DNA of 64,000 nt from Flavobacteriales bacterium (GCA_012269745.1 JAAXJR010000032.1:29137-93136), one strand, 5' to 3'; positions 25,406 to 33,976 are shown, counted from the first letter of the stretch. The notes: generated from the letters alone by a model not told the origin. Program-made: numbers and translations.

Positions 25406-25441
25406 ACCACAATGTTAGGCAAAAAGAAGGACCACTGCTTC
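25387..25441 (-). promoter_or_regulatory. Inverted repeat enclosing the kinase start codon
   Basis: Perfect 11-bp arms GAAGCAGTGGT (25387-25397) and ACCACTGCTTC (25431-25441) with a 33-base loop. In the minus-strand transcript the loop carries the ATG of the kinase gene (25403-25405) and the region where its ribosome site would be. It also begins 4 bases after the sbtA stop. It could act as a translation-control hairpin or, less likely because no T-run follows, as a terminator. Confidence 0.5.
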
Positions 25442-25445
25442 AGAT

Positions 25446-26399
25446 CTACGCAATTATTGATGCATACAGGGGAATTCCCACCATGATGTTTACCGGGAAA
25501 GTAATCGCCAGCGCCATTGGGGTATAGAGCGCTGGATTTGCCTCCGGAATAGCAATCTTCATGGAGGCGGGCACTGCGATATAGGAGGCGCTGGCGATTA
25601 AAACTGTGAGTAATACTTTGTCACCGTAGGGCACGGAGAGGAATTGGATTAAAAAAGCCATGGCGGAACCAATGATTAGCGGCGCGAAAACGGCCCACAA
25701 AATGGGTGCAGGACCCCTTCTCCAAAGGCTTCCAATTTCCTTACCACTTTTGATACCCATATCAAGGAGGAACAGCACCAAGAAGCCCTTGAAAATATCG
25801 GTGGTGAATGGCGCGATACCTTGGGCAGCTTCCTCTGAGGCAATAAAACCAATGATGGTGGCTCCGAGCAGTAGGAATACAGAGCCGTTGGTCACCGCAT
25901 GTTTGAGCAAATCGCCCAACTTCTGCTTTAGACCGTTGTTCCCAAATACCTTCATCAATAGTACGCCAACAATTATTGCAGGGGCTTCCATCATGGCCAT
26001 AAGTGCTACCATGTGCCCACCAAAGGCCTGCCCTCGTTGCTCTAAAAAGGCTATAGCAGTAATAAAGGTCACTGCACTTACAGAACCATAAGAGGCAGCA
26101 ATAGCGCTGGCATTAGGTATGCCGACCTTTGTCCTCAAAATGAAGAACGTAAGTATAGGAATCAAGGCTGCACTGAGTAAACCAATACTTATGACCTGCA
26201 ACATCTCACCATTGATGGTCCCGTGACTGAGTTCTTGCCCTCCTTTGAAACCTATGGAAAACAACAGGTAAATGGATATAAATTTTGAGGATCCTTCCGG
26301 TAAGCTAAGTGTAGATTTTACTCGAACGGCAACGATGCCCATGAAGAAAAACAACAGGGCTGGGTTGGTCAAATTAGTTAATAGAGTATCAAGATTCAT
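25446..26399 (-). CDS. sbtA: SbtA-type sodium-dependent bicarbonate transporter
   Basis: A 317-residue inner-membrane protein of the SbtA family (Pfam PF05982-type), which in cyanobacteria imports bicarbonate with sodium. About ten hydrophobic segments; the family pattern LFFFMGIVAVRVKSTLSLPEG at the start, GFKGGQELS, and the mirrored half beginning FLVLFLLDMGIKSGKEIG are all present. The gene for its usual partner, the PII-like SbtB, is not seen; a small unknown gene lies 3 bases upstream instead. A LysR gene is divergent. In heterotrophs the likely role is bicarbonate supply for carboxylases, which I infer from the family only. Confidence 0.9.
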   Translation of the reverse strand: MNLDTLLTNLTNPALLFFFMGIVAVRVKSTLSLPEGSSKFISIYLLFSIGFKGGQELSHGTINGEMLQVISIGLLSAALIPILTFFILRTKVGIPNASAIAASYGSVSAVTFITAIAFLEQRGQAFGGHMVALMAMMEAPAIIVGVLLMKVFGNNGLKQKLGDLLKHAVTNGSVFLLLGATIIGFIASEEAAQGIAPFTTDIFKGFLVLFLLDMGIKSGKEIGSLWRRGPAPILWAVFAPLIIGSAMAFLIQFLSVPYGDKVLLTVLIASASYIAVPASMKIAIPEANPALYTPMALAITFPVNIMVGIPLYASIIA

Positions 26400-26402
26400 A
26401 GG

Positions 26403-26666
26403 CTACAGTTCTAATGGTTCAACTTCAAGATCACCTGTCACTTTGACCATGCCGTCTTCTGTCTCAAAAATCATATCGTAGAGTTGACCCCGTTGTTCCA
26501 TGAGTAAAGCTTGCCGTGCTTCGAAGTGAACCGTATCGAGTCCGCGCTCAATATTGGAGGCAATCTTCTTGGTTAAAAAGTCAATTTTGACCTCAATCAA
26601 TTGATTTATCAGTTCAAAACATTCCTCTTTCTGGTAGGATGAATCGATCAAGCTAAACTTTATCAT
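26403..26666 (-). CDS. Small hypothetical protein upstream of sbtA
   Basis: 87 residues, cytosolic and largely helical, with heptad-like patterning (FELINQLIEVKIDFLTKKIA) followed by an acidic beta-like tail (MVKVTGDLEVEPLEL). I chose the ATG at 26666 over an upstream start that adds 13 residues. It is co-transcribed with sbtA (3-base gap). It does not resemble the PII-like SbtB fold. The context makes it a candidate modulator of the transporter, which is inference. Confidence 0.6.
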   Translation of the reverse strand: MIKFSLIDSSYQKEECFELINQLIEVKIDFLTKKIASNIERGLDTVHFEARQALLMEQRGQLYDMIFETEDGMVKVTGDLEVEPLEL

Positions 26667-26709
26667 AAAAATTAGGTTATTAAGGATGTGACAAATATCA
26701 ACCAATGTT

Positions 26710-26717
26710 TATATTTG
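26710..26717 (+). promoter_or_regulatory. -7 promoter element (TATATTTG) of the LysR gene
   Basis: TATATTTG matches TAnnTTTG, 41 bases before the LysR ATG, in the 92-base divergent region shared with the sbtA operon. The flanking ATTAATCTTTAAT is a partial inverted repeat with the T-N11-A spacing of LysR-type sites; its function is unproven. Confidence 0.45.
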
Positions 26718-26758
26718 TAAAAATTAATCTTTAATAAGATAGCAATAAGCTAAAGCTT

Positions 26759-27655
26759 ATGAACTATACCCTTCGCCAACTCCAAGTCTTCCACGCGATA
26801 GCTACCCACGGCAGCATTACCAAGGCAGCTAGACACCTACACCTCACGCAACCCGCTGTAAGTCTTCAGTTTAAATCCTTTTCGGAACAGTTCGATTTTC
26901 CACTGATTGAATACCAAGGAAAAAAGCTCATCATTACTCCGCTTGGCAAAGAAGTTAAAATTCATGCTGAGCGCATTTTAGATCAGGCGAACGAGCTCAA
27001 ATTGATGAACGAATCCCTGAAGGAAGAGCTAACGGGGACCCTACTGCTTTCTATTGTAAGCACTGGTAAATATGTTATGCCTTTCCTGCTTGGAGAATTT
27101 CTCGAAAAGTATCCTTCGACCGATCTCATCATGGATGTAACCAACAGAAGCACTGTGGTCGATCACCTCTTAGACAACAGTACAGACTTCGCTTTGGTAA
27201 GCGTGGTACCTCCAAAACCAGATCTTAACGCATTACCTCTCATTGATAATGAACTCATTCTTGTTGGGAACGAAATCTACGCACAACGCGCTCGTAAAAA
27301 TCTAGATGAATGTCGGTTCCTTTTACGCGAAACTGGAAGTGCTACAAGATTGGCGATGGAAGAATTTATTGCTAACAATAACATCAACGCAGACCGCGTT
27401 CTTGAACTCACCTCCAACGAAGCTATCAAGCAAAGTGTCATGGCTGGTTTAGGGGTTTCTTTAATGCCTAAAATTGGGATCAAAAGAGAGCTAGAGCAAG
27501 GTCTTATTCATGCTATTGACCATCCAGCGCTACCTGTGACCACACAATGGAACCTGGTTTGGCGTAAGAATAAAAAGCTTGGCCCCGTAGCTGCAGGGTA
27601 CTTAGAGTTCTTGGAAAGTAAACTTTCTCATTTCACTTCTAAGTTCAATCGCTAA
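26759..27655 (+). CDS. LysR-family transcriptional regulator
   Basis: A LysR-type regulator of 298 residues. The winged helix-turn-helix occupies residues 1-60 (TLRQLQVFHAIATHGSITKA, then HLTQPAVSLQFKSF). The effector-binding domain is residues 90-290. Its position, divergent from the sbtA operon, resembles CmpR/CcmR/CbbR-type regulators that control inorganic-carbon genes; the same arrangement supports but does not prove regulation of sbtA. The effector is unknown. Confidence 0.9.
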   Translation: MNYTLRQLQVFHAIATHGSITKAARHLHLTQPAVSLQFKSFSEQFDFPLIEYQGKKLIITPLGKEVKIHAERILDQANELKLMNESLKEELTGTLLLSIVSTGKYVMPFLLGEFLEKYPSTDLIMDVTNRSTVVDHLLDNSTDFALVSVVPPKPDLNALPLIDNELILVGNEIYAQRARKNLDECRFLLRETGSATRLAMEEFIANNNINADRVLELTSNEAIKQSVMAGLGVSLMPKIGIKRELEQGLIHAIDHPALPVTTQWNLVWRKNKKLGPVAAGYLEFLESKLSHFTSKFNR

Positions 27656-27660
27656 ATTTG
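27653..27660 (+). promoter_or_regulatory. -7 promoter element (TAAATTTG) close to the FKBP start
   Basis: TAAATTTG matches TAnnTTTG and ends only 6 bases before the ATG of the FKBP lipoprotein. It overlaps the last codon of the LysR gene. If it is used, the transcript would have almost no leader. Confidence 0.4.
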
Positions 27661-27666
27661 CAGTCT

Positions 27667-28116
27667 ATGAAAAGATTGTTTGCCCTTACCATTACTGGAT
27701 TCCTATTGTTCAATTGCACCTCTGATAAGAAGCGTCTGGAAATGCAAATGGACGCGATTCTTGAATGGATTGATGCTTCAGGCCTAGACTTCACGGCAAG
27801 TGGTACTGGCTTATACTACCATATAGAAGAGGCAGGCAACCCCAATAGAATTCCGGACAGCACGAACCAAGTAAGCTTTAAGCACGTCGGGTATCTTCTA
27901 GATTCAAGCATCTTCTCTAACGGGTGGGCAGCATCAAACTACGTTCCCCTTCCAGCATTAGTTCAAGGTTTTCAAGAAGGACTAAAAATCGCCGGGGAAG
28001 GCGGTCGTGCCGTAGTTATTTTCCCTTCAACATTAGGTTACGGAGACAACGAGCGCCCAACTATTCCGGCTTATAGTCCTCTTATCTTCCGCCTTGAGTT
28101 AGTGAGCTACTACTAA
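27667..28116 (+). CDS. FKBP-type peptidyl-prolyl isomerase lipoprotein
   Basis: A 149-residue lipoprotein with an FKBP-like domain. Signal region ALTITGFLLFNC with the likely lipidated cysteine at residue 17. The domain shows the FKBP pattern: FKHVGYLLDSSIFSNG, LVQGFQEGLKIAGEGGRAVVI, then STLGYGDNERPTIPAYSPLIF. Several of the aromatic active-site residues of FKBP12 are conserved in position, so activity is plausible. The start is the ATG at 27667; a TTG nine bases earlier would fall in the promoter-like sequence. Bacteroidota often carry such lipoprotein FKBPs in the gliding/T9SS context, but this copy is isolated. Confidence 0.8.
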   Translation: MKRLFALTITGFLLFNCTSDKKRLEMQMDAILEWIDASGLDFTASGTGLYYHIEEAGNPNRIPDSTNQVSFKHVGYLLDSSIFSNGWAASNYVPLPALVQGFQEGLKIAGEGGRAVVIFPSTLGYGDNERPTIPAYSPLIFRLELVSYY

Positions 28117-28197
28117 AGAGCAGTTGACAACTTTTAGTTCTTCACATTCTTTGCGGGCCAATTCCACCCGCACCATCTTTCATGGAAAACACGCCCC

Positions 28198-28824
28198 ATG
28201 TTTTCCAAGCTCCCAACCGTCCTGCTGTACTCCAGCATACCCTTCATCTTCTGTCCATCCAACCTCAGCACATTAGGATTTAGCGGATACAGTCTCTCTA
28301 GTTTCCACAACTACACACTGAACTACACACACCCCAAAGGGCTTGGACTTTCCTTTAACCAACGCTTATTCGACGCTTATTCAGCACACGAAGGAGGTAT
28401 AAACAGCACTTTATCTCTTAATAAAAATCTCACTATCGCCCCCGGGCTCACTTTGGCAAACCATAGACATCAAGCGCTTTCTCGCTCCACTATCGACTTA
28501 AATTTAGCGACCACCTTTACCCAACCAAAAACGCAATCGCTCCTTTACCTCAACTACGACCTTCAGCATTCCCAGTTACAATTCTCCGCCATCCACCTTT
28601 ATAGGCTCGACCCCAATTTTCTCCTTGGAGCCTCTTGGTATTCTTATCAAAACACCCTCGATCTTCACGCTCATTATCACTTCCAAAACAACCTGTTTTC
28701 CCTGCGGCAGAATAGGCATTTCCTAGCCTTATCCTACGCCATACAAAAGAAGAATTTCTGGCTTCAAATTACCCTAAATACCGGCAATCTCATCGCGCCC
28801 CCACTCTTTCTTGCCCAATGGTAA
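28198..28824 (+). CDS. Hypothetical protein paired with the helix-hairpin-helix gene
   Basis: 208 residues without a recognised family. The N-terminus is hydrophobic (TVLLYSSIPFIFC) and could be a signal. The rest alternates hydrophobic and polar residues with many His, Asn, Gln and Leu (LYLNYDLQHSQLQFSAIHLY, FLLGASWYSYQNTLDLHAHY), as in beta-strands of an outer-membrane barrel. The plus strand here is rich in C and poor in G, unlike neighbouring genes, so base use differs. Its stop lies 7 bases inside the next gene. Confidence 0.55.
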   Translation: MFSKLPTVLLYSSIPFIFCPSNLSTLGFSGYSLSSFHNYTLNYTHPKGLGLSFNQRLFDAYSAHEGGINSTLSLNKNLTIAPGLTLANHRHQALSRSTIDLNLATTFTQPKTQSLLYLNYDLQHSQLQFSAIHLYRLDPNFLLGASWYSYQNTLDLHAHYHFQNNLFSLRQNRHFLALSYAIQKKNFWLQITLNTGNLIAPPLFLAQW

Positions 28825-30164
28825 GGTTGCTCTTATTTCTTATTCTACCCCTTTCTTCGTGGGCACAGGTCCCTCAAGAAGAGCTCACTCTAGAAGCCCA
28901 GGAACTCCTAGACACCTCCTCTATCAATACCATATCAGCCCACCACCTCTGGCAAGTACTTGGCCTGCCTAAAGACCTCATCTACTCCTTGAGCGAATAC
29001 CGTAGTGCTTTCGGTCATCTCGACCACCCCGATGAACTCTATTACATTTCAGGCATGGATTCCTCCATTGCACATTACCTCCTCGACCTTCTTCCAATCA
29101 AACGCACTACAACGACAACTTCCAACAATATCATCTCAAAAGCACGCCTCAGTGCAGCTGGCCCTAAATCCACCCATTCTTTAATTCACCGTTCAGGGGG
29201 GCAAAGCGCAGCGCTGCACATCACCCAAGACTCTGGCAGTCTTGACGGCTCGGGCTTTCTTGCTGACCAAAGAAACAATACCACTTTACTTTTAGGTCAA
29301 TACTCCCTGCACTTCGGCCAAGGTCTACTGTTCGGACGCGACGGGTTCAATTCCCCCACCACCTCAGAATATTTCCGCTCTGGTATCAAGGGACAAACAG
29401 GTGCCTCCTCCTCTGGTATGCTCAAAGGCTTCGCAGTGCACCACATCTTAGGGAATCACACACTAACCCTTGCCCATGACGGCACCTTTCCACTCTACGC
29501 GTGGACGACAACCTCAAGCCAAATCGCCTATGGGATTGCGGGCCGTGGACCAACCTTGTCCACCTTCGCCAAATACTCCCACGGCCCGCTCCGCCTCTTC
29601 GGTGAAGCAACCGTGGAGGCACAGAAAATAGGCGGCAATGTGTTCTTCAGGGACGTTCTTTATGAATTGGCCCTTGAACATAAAGAGCGATTAATCATGA
29701 AACATTACCTCAGCTGGAGAGACCGCTACGGCAGCTGGAATGTATTGGTGAACGACGGGAAACTAAGGCTAGGTATTCAGCACAAAAAATATGGGCTAAT
29801 CATCGCACAGCACGAAAGCGCTGAAGGGCAAAATAGCTTTCGAGTCCGCTACCGCCAACCTGTGAATGCCATGGTTTATGATTTCCATTGGCACAGCGGC
29901 ACCTATGGTTGGAGTGGCCGTAGAAATTGGAAGATGGGTGCTTTCGAGCTTCAATTTATGGCTGCAATGATCTCCTCCAACGGACAACCCATTTGGCTCA
30001 GCTCGCCCTCGGCAAGAGGATATATCGGCGCCATTGCTGTGTACGACGACTTTATTGGAATAGCAGGAAAAACTACTTGGGGTCCGGTCTCAATGAGCAT
30101 GAGTTTCAATGCCGCTCACCCAGAAAAAAGCCAATTGCAAATGAGCTACTTCCGCAACCTATAA
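28818..30164 (+). CDS. Exported helix-hairpin-helix protein with barrel-like C-terminus
   Basis: 448 residues. Signal peptide 1-16 (LLLFLILPLSSWAQ). Residues 20-95 hold two helix-hairpin-helix motifs of the ComEA type (LDTSSINTISAHHLWQVLGL and FGHLDHPDELYYISGM). The remainder (130-448) alternates strand-like segments with aromatic and Gly/Ser-rich turns (LLLGQYSLHFGQGLLFGRDG; KMGAFELQFMAAMIS; VSMSMSFN) and ends with FRNL, fitting an outer-membrane beta-barrel. HhH motifs bind DNA backbone non-specifically, so a role in DNA handling at the cell surface is possible. Many Bacteroidota have longer relatives of unknown function. The start overlaps the previous gene by 7 bases, and the end overlaps aroA by 6. 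Confidence 0.7.
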   Translation: MVRLLLFLILPLSSWAQVPQEELTLEAQELLDTSSINTISAHHLWQVLGLPKDLIYSLSEYRSAFGHLDHPDELYYISGMDSSIAHYLLDLLPIKRTTTTTSNNIISKARLSAAGPKSTHSLIHRSGGQSAALHITQDSGSLDGSGFLADQRNNTTLLLGQYSLHFGQGLLFGRDGFNSPTTSEYFRSGIKGQTGASSSGMLKGFAVHHILGNHTLTLAHDGTFPLYAWTTTSSQIAYGIAGRGPTLSTFAKYSHGPLRLFGEATVEAQKIGGNVFFRDVLYELALEHKERLIMKHYLSWRDRYGSWNVLVNDGKLRLGIQHKKYGLIIAQHESAEGQNSFRVRYRQPVNAMVYDFHWHSGTYGWSGRRNWKMGAFELQFMAAMISSNGQPIWLSSPSARGYIGAIAVYDDFIGIAGKTTWGPVSMSMSFNAAHPEKSQLQMSYFRNL

Positions 30165-31385
30165 CTGGGAAAAATGGTCCCAAAATTCTGGATAGCTCTT
30201 CTCAACCACCTCTGGACGATCGATAGATAATGGGAATTTTAACGATACAGGTGCAAGCGACATGGCGACCCTATGATCTTCGAGTGAATCGAAAATATTC
30301 TGAGCCAGCTGCAGGTGCTCAGGATAACCCTCACAAATTAAGCTGTCCTTAGTAGCACGCACAGCCACGCCAAGCCTCTCTGCCAAATTCACTAGCGCTC
30401 CAATGCGATCAGTCTCCTTGCGTTTCAAGGTCTGCAACCCGTGTATTTCGAACGGTATTTTTTGGAGTAATAGTGTTGTAATGAGCGCCTGAGCCAAATC
30501 CGGTTCAGAGATCAAATTAGCCGTAAATTTCCCTAAATCAAGGACTGACTTTTTTGAAAGAAAGAGCGAATCATTTTTGAATTGACTCCTCACGCCCAAA
30601 GGCTCAAAATAATCGAGCACTCGACTATCCCCCTGAAGGCTTTCCTCCTTAAACCCGACCAATTCTATCTCCGCATCTTCCGCCAACGCTACCACTTCAC
30701 ACCAAAAAGCTACTGCGGACCAATCGCGCTCCATAAAAAGCTCGACTTTTTTGGGCATTTGACCAGGTGCTATTCTAAATTCTTCATTGGTGAGCAACAC
30801 CTCAAATCCTGATTCTCGAAGCAAGGCCGCCGTCATCACCAAGTACGGCTGAGAAGGGACACTATCCCAAGTCAGGTGCAATCCCTCTTCCATTTTTGGA
30901 CTAATGAGCATGAGTGCTGTAATGAACTGGGAACTTTCTACATGTCCCATATGGTAGCTACCGCCTTTTATTTTCTTCCCCTTGACCAGCAATGGGGCTT
31001 GACCCTCTACTTTCGAATAGCGCACATCGCCGCCAAGGACATTCAGTGCCTCCACCAACGGTGCAATTGGCCGCTTATTCAAAGTCTCTGTTCCATACAA
31101 CTCTTGGCTAGCTCCTTCCTTGCAGGCCCAATATGCCGTGGCAAAGCGAAGGGTGGTCCCACCGGCTCCGACCATTGCACTATCACCTAAATAGCCATCA
31201 AGCACTTGCTGCAAATATTGACTATCGCTGGAACTGCTCATTCCGCTAAGCGTGATCTCAGGGAATAGCGCAGCTAAAAGCAAGGCCCTATTGACCATAC
31301 TCTTACTTAGCGGCAATTCGAAAGTGCCATTGAGCGCTCCCTTCTTCGGAGCTAGGTCTATCCTATTTCCCATTGCCTCTTTCAT
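30159..31385 (-). CDS. aroA: EPSP synthase (3-phosphoshikimate 1-carboxyvinyltransferase)
   Basis: Sixth shikimate-pathway step: joins phosphoenolpyruvate to shikimate 3-phosphate. The substrate motifs are present: LSKSMVNRALLLA (SKS-type), the PEP loop GAGGTTLRFATA, the catalytic Asp in EPDLAQALITT and RKETDRIGAL. 408 residues is slightly short of the usual 425-430. The start overlaps aroB by 23 bases; a second ATG (MGNRID) lies four codons downstream. It belongs to an aroB-aroA operon. Confidence 0.95.
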   Translation of the reverse strand: MKEAMGNRIDLAPKKGALNGTFELPLSKSMVNRALLLAALFPEITLSGMSSSSDSQYLQQVLDGYLGDSAMVGAGGTTLRFATAYWACKEGASQELYGTETLNKRPIAPLVEALNVLGGDVRYSKVEGQAPLLVKGKKIKGGSYHMGHVESSQFITALMLISPKMEEGLHLTWDSVPSQPYLVMTAALLRESGFEVLLTNEEFRIAPGQMPKKVELFMERDWSAVAFWCEVVALAEDAEIELVGFKEESLQGDSRVLDYFEPLGVRSQFKNDSLFLSKKSVLDLGKFTANLISEPDLAQALITTLLLQKIPFEIHGLQTLKRKETDRIGALVNLAERLGVAVRATKDSLICEGYPEHLQLAQNIFDSLEDHRVAMSLAPVSLKFPLSIDRPEVVEKSYPEFWDHFSQL

Positions 31386-32394
31386 TGAGCCAAAGAATAC
31401 ATGCGGACCAAGTCTCTATGTTTACGGCCGTCCCGTATGTTGCATTTCCTAAAGAAGAGAGCAAAACAAACTGAACTTCGCCGCTCTCGTTCTTTTTATC
31501 GGCGAGCTGAAAAGTCCAAAGCTGCGCTAGATCTTCTGGATCTACAACTAGCCAAGGATATGTGCGTGCGACTTCACGCTGAAGGTGCACCTGCTCGCTC
31601 AGTACTAAAGCAAGATGAAGCCCTTGTATTACCGCCCTTCCGTGTGATACAGGCGTTCCTTTTTGCTGCATCAAACTCTCCCAAGCATGGCCAAAGGTGT
31701 GACCTAAGTTCAAGGTTTTGCGCAATCCACTTTCTTTGAAATCGGCGTCAACCACTCTTGATTTAATACGAATCGAGCGTTGGATTTCATCTGTACTATC
31801 AAACTCTGGGGTCAATTGAAGAATAAACGGCCAATCGCTACCGGTAAGCAAACAATGCTTGATCATTTCCCCATGACCACTCTCCCATTCTTCTTTGGGG
31901 AGCGTTTTTAAGAATTCTGGCTCCACAAGCACCAAATCAGGCTCATTGAAGGTACCAATCTGGTTTTTCAATCCACCGAAATTAATACCCGTCTTCCCGC
32001 CAACAGAGGCGTCTACCATGGCAAGAAGTGAGGTAGGCACTTGAACGAAGGAAATACCTCGCTTGTAGGTCGAGGCTACAAAACCACCAAGATCTCCAAC
32101 AACGCCGCCACCGAGATTAATCATCAGCGCATTGCGGTCGGCACCGTAATCTAACAGTGTCGCCCACAGCTGTGCAGCTATTTCCAAATCCTTGCTCTGC
32201 TCTCCAGCAGGGACCTCAAGGATCTCAAATTCGCCATCAAGATTGCTTAATCGCTGCGCAAAATTCGGCACAAGAGTGGCCGTGTTTTCGTCGACTAAAA
32301 CAAAGGTCTTGGAAGGCTGTTTATTTTCTAAGAATTGGTCCAAGGCATTAAAACCCTCGGCACCGAAAAAAATGGTGGATGCTGTTGTACTCAC
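31363..32394 (-). CDS. aroB: 3-dehydroquinate synthase
   Basis: Second shikimate-pathway step, NAD- and metal-dependent. The NAD-binding motif GGGVVGDLGGFVAST and the signature RGISFVQVPTSLLAMVDASVGGKTG are intact, and the metal ligands are seen in GEMIKH and LGHTFGHAWE. The start codon is GTG at 32394, only 4 bases after a -7 type box TATTTTTG (32399-32406, minus strand). aroA overlaps its end. Confidence 0.96.
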   Translation of the reverse strand: MSTTASTIFFGAEGFNALDQFLENKQPSKTFVLVDENTATLVPNFAQRLSNLDGEFEILEVPAGEQSKDLEIAAQLWATLLDYGADRNALMINLGGGVVGDLGGFVASTYKRGISFVQVPTSLLAMVDASVGGKTGINFGGLKNQIGTFNEPDLVLVEPEFLKTLPKEEWESGHGEMIKHCLLTGSDWPFILQLTPEFDSTDEIQRSIRIKSRVVDADFKESGLRKTLNLGHTFGHAWESLMQQKGTPVSHGRAVIQGLHLALVLSEQVHLQREVARTYPWLVVDPEDLAQLWTFQLADKKNESGEVQFVLLSSLGNATYGTAVNIETWSACILWLNERGNGK

Positions 32395-32398
32395 ACTT

Positions 32399-32406
32399 CA
32401 AAAATA
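32399..32406 (-). promoter_or_regulatory. -7 promoter element (TATTTTTG) close to the aroB start
   Basis: The minus strand reads TATTTTTG, matching TAnnTTTG, and ends 4 bases before the GTG start of aroB. Like the box before the GT4 gene, its position implies a nearly leaderless transcript if used. Confidence 0.4.
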
Positions 32407-32420
32407 ACACTTCTCAGCAC

Positions 32421-32428
32421 TATATTTG
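32421..32428 (+). promoter_or_regulatory. -7 promoter element (TATATTTG) of proline dehydrogenase
   Basis: TATATTTG matches TAnnTTTG, 19 bases before the ATG at 32448. It is divergent from the aroB box, the two lying 14 bases apart. Confidence 0.5.
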
Positions 32429-32447
32429 AGTTCCCAAAACACAGAGC

Positions 32448-33611
32448 ATGATCGACTTTTCTAATACGGAGATCGCCTTTAAAATGAAGACCAACATGGA
32501 CTTGCGCCAAAGCAAGCTGTTGTTCTCTACGTTGAGCTCACCGTCAGTGGTCAGCGCTCTAAAATCCTTAACTCTAGCCTCTTTAGCACTACGACTTCCC
32601 ATCAAAGGTATCGTTAAAGCAACCGTATTCCGCCAGTTCTGTGGTGGAGAAAGTGTGGCGGAGTGTACCCCGCAAATCGCACGCTTAGCAGAAGGCAAGG
32701 TTGGTGCTATCCTCGATTATAGCGTGGAAGGAAAGGCGCGTGAAGAAGATTTCGACCGCACACTTGCCACCACTATTGAAACCTTAGTGTACGCTCAGAA
32801 TAACGCCGATGTCCCTTTTGGTGTATTCAAGCCTACTGGCGTTGGAAGTATCGATATCTACGAAAAGGTGAGCCTTGGAAAGGAGTTGACCCCGGCTGAA
32901 CAAAAATCTTGGGAACTAACTCTGGGTCGTTGGAAACAAATTATTGAGAAGGCGAATGAACTGGGTGTTCCGGTGATGGTGGATGCGGAAGAAAGCTGGA
33001 TTCAACCTGCGGTGGACGAATTGGTCATCCAATACATGCGCACTTACAACCAAGGAAAAGCCATAGTTTATAATACGGCCCAATTGTACCGTCATGATCG
33101 TCTAGCACAGCTAGAAGGTGCCCTAGAGCTAGCAAAGAAAGACAACTTCGTTTATGCGGTTAAAATTGTCCGTGGAGCATATATGGAAAAGGAAAGAGAA
33201 CGTGCACAGAAAATGGGCTATCCATCTCCTATCCAACCGACCAAAGCAGCAACTGACAAAGATTACAATGCGGCACTCACCCTCATTTTAAGCAACCTTG
33301 ACCACATGGCAGTGGTCATAGGAACACACAATGAGCAAAGTGTGCAGTTAGCCGCAAAGGTCTTGAATGACAAAGGATTAGAATTAGCGCACCCTAGAGT
33401 GCATGTTGCTCAGCTTTTCGGCATGAGTGACCATATCAGCTTCAATGCTGCTGCGGCAGGATTAAACACTGCAAAATATTTGCCTTTTGGCCCAGTTCGC
33501 GATGTACTACCCTATCTGTTTAGACGCGCTGAAGAAAACACCTCAGTGGAAGGTCAGACGGGAAGAGAACTAGGGTTGATCCAGAAAGAAGTGCAACGCA
33601 GACGCGCTTAA
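32448..33611 (+). CDS. putA: Proline dehydrogenase (monofunctional)
   Basis: FAD-dependent oxidation of proline to pyrroline-5-carboxylate, 387 residues, with the catalytic barrel only (no P5C dehydrogenase or DNA-binding part). FAD/substrate residues are seen in KIVRGAYMEKERERAQKMG and in the terminal GPVRDVLPYLFRRAEENTS, which is a PutA/ProDH signature. IGTHNEQSVQLAAK and LFGMSDHISF are also typical. Monofunctional ProDH of this type is usual in Bacteroidota. It stands alone, with its stop 4 bases into the convergent gene. The symbol putA is used by family name; the second activity of PutA is absent here. Confidence 0.9.
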   Translation: MIDFSNTEIAFKMKTNMDLRQSKLLFSTLSSPSVVSALKSLTLASLALRLPIKGIVKATVFRQFCGGESVAECTPQIARLAEGKVGAILDYSVEGKAREEDFDRTLATTIETLVYAQNNADVPFGVFKPTGVGSIDIYEKVSLGKELTPAEQKSWELTLGRWKQIIEKANELGVPVMVDAEESWIQPAVDELVIQYMRTYNQGKAIVYNTAQLYRHDRLAQLEGALELAKKDNFVYAVKIVRGAYMEKERERAQKMGYPSPIQPTKAATDKDYNAALTLILSNLDHMAVVIGTHNEQSVQLAAKVLNDKGLELAHPRVHVAQLFGMSDHISFNAAAAGLNTAKYLPFGPVRDVLPYLFRRAEENTSVEGQTGRELGLIQKEVQRRRA

Positions 33612-33976
33612 TCGATATCCTTTTCTAAGCTGAGCACCCGAACTGTATCGCAGTTTTCAAGCACCATTTTGTACGCGTAACTGGCGTGAGAAAATCTCAG
33701 TAGGTATTCACCACAAGGCTCTTTACGAGGCTCGCTACTACCAAAAGCAACGCGACCATTTACCACAGCCTGGAAATAGATACTATCCTTGCTCATATCT
33801 AGCAAGGGCTGAACCAAAGATGTAGAATCAACGGGCTTCGTTCTAAAGTTTTTCTTCACTCGTGCCTGTGGACCGTACGCGTAATCAAAATCTCTGTCCC
33901 CAAAAAAGGCGAGAACGATTAAGATTCCAAGACCAATTCCGATTGCGTAAAATAGTAGTCGACGTAAAAATGCCAT
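33608..33976 (-). CDS. Hypothetical single-span membrane protein next to ald
   Basis: 122 residues: a membrane helix at residues 6-25 (LLFYAIGIGLGILIVLAFF), then a basic linker and a compact domain of about 70 residues with two cysteines (CGEYLLRFSHASYAYKMVLENC) that may form a disulfide in the periplasm. Small proteins of this kind occur next to alanine dehydrogenase in other Flavobacteria, possibly the DUF4258 family, but I cannot confirm that. It lies 12 bases downstream of ald on the same strand. Confidence 0.6.
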   Translation of the reverse strand: MAFLRRLLFYAIGIGLGILIVLAFFGDRDFDYAYGPQARVKKNFRTKPVDSTSLVQPLLDMSKDSIYFQAVVNGRVAFGSSEPRKEPCGEYLLRFSHASYAYKMVLENCDTVRVLSLEKDID

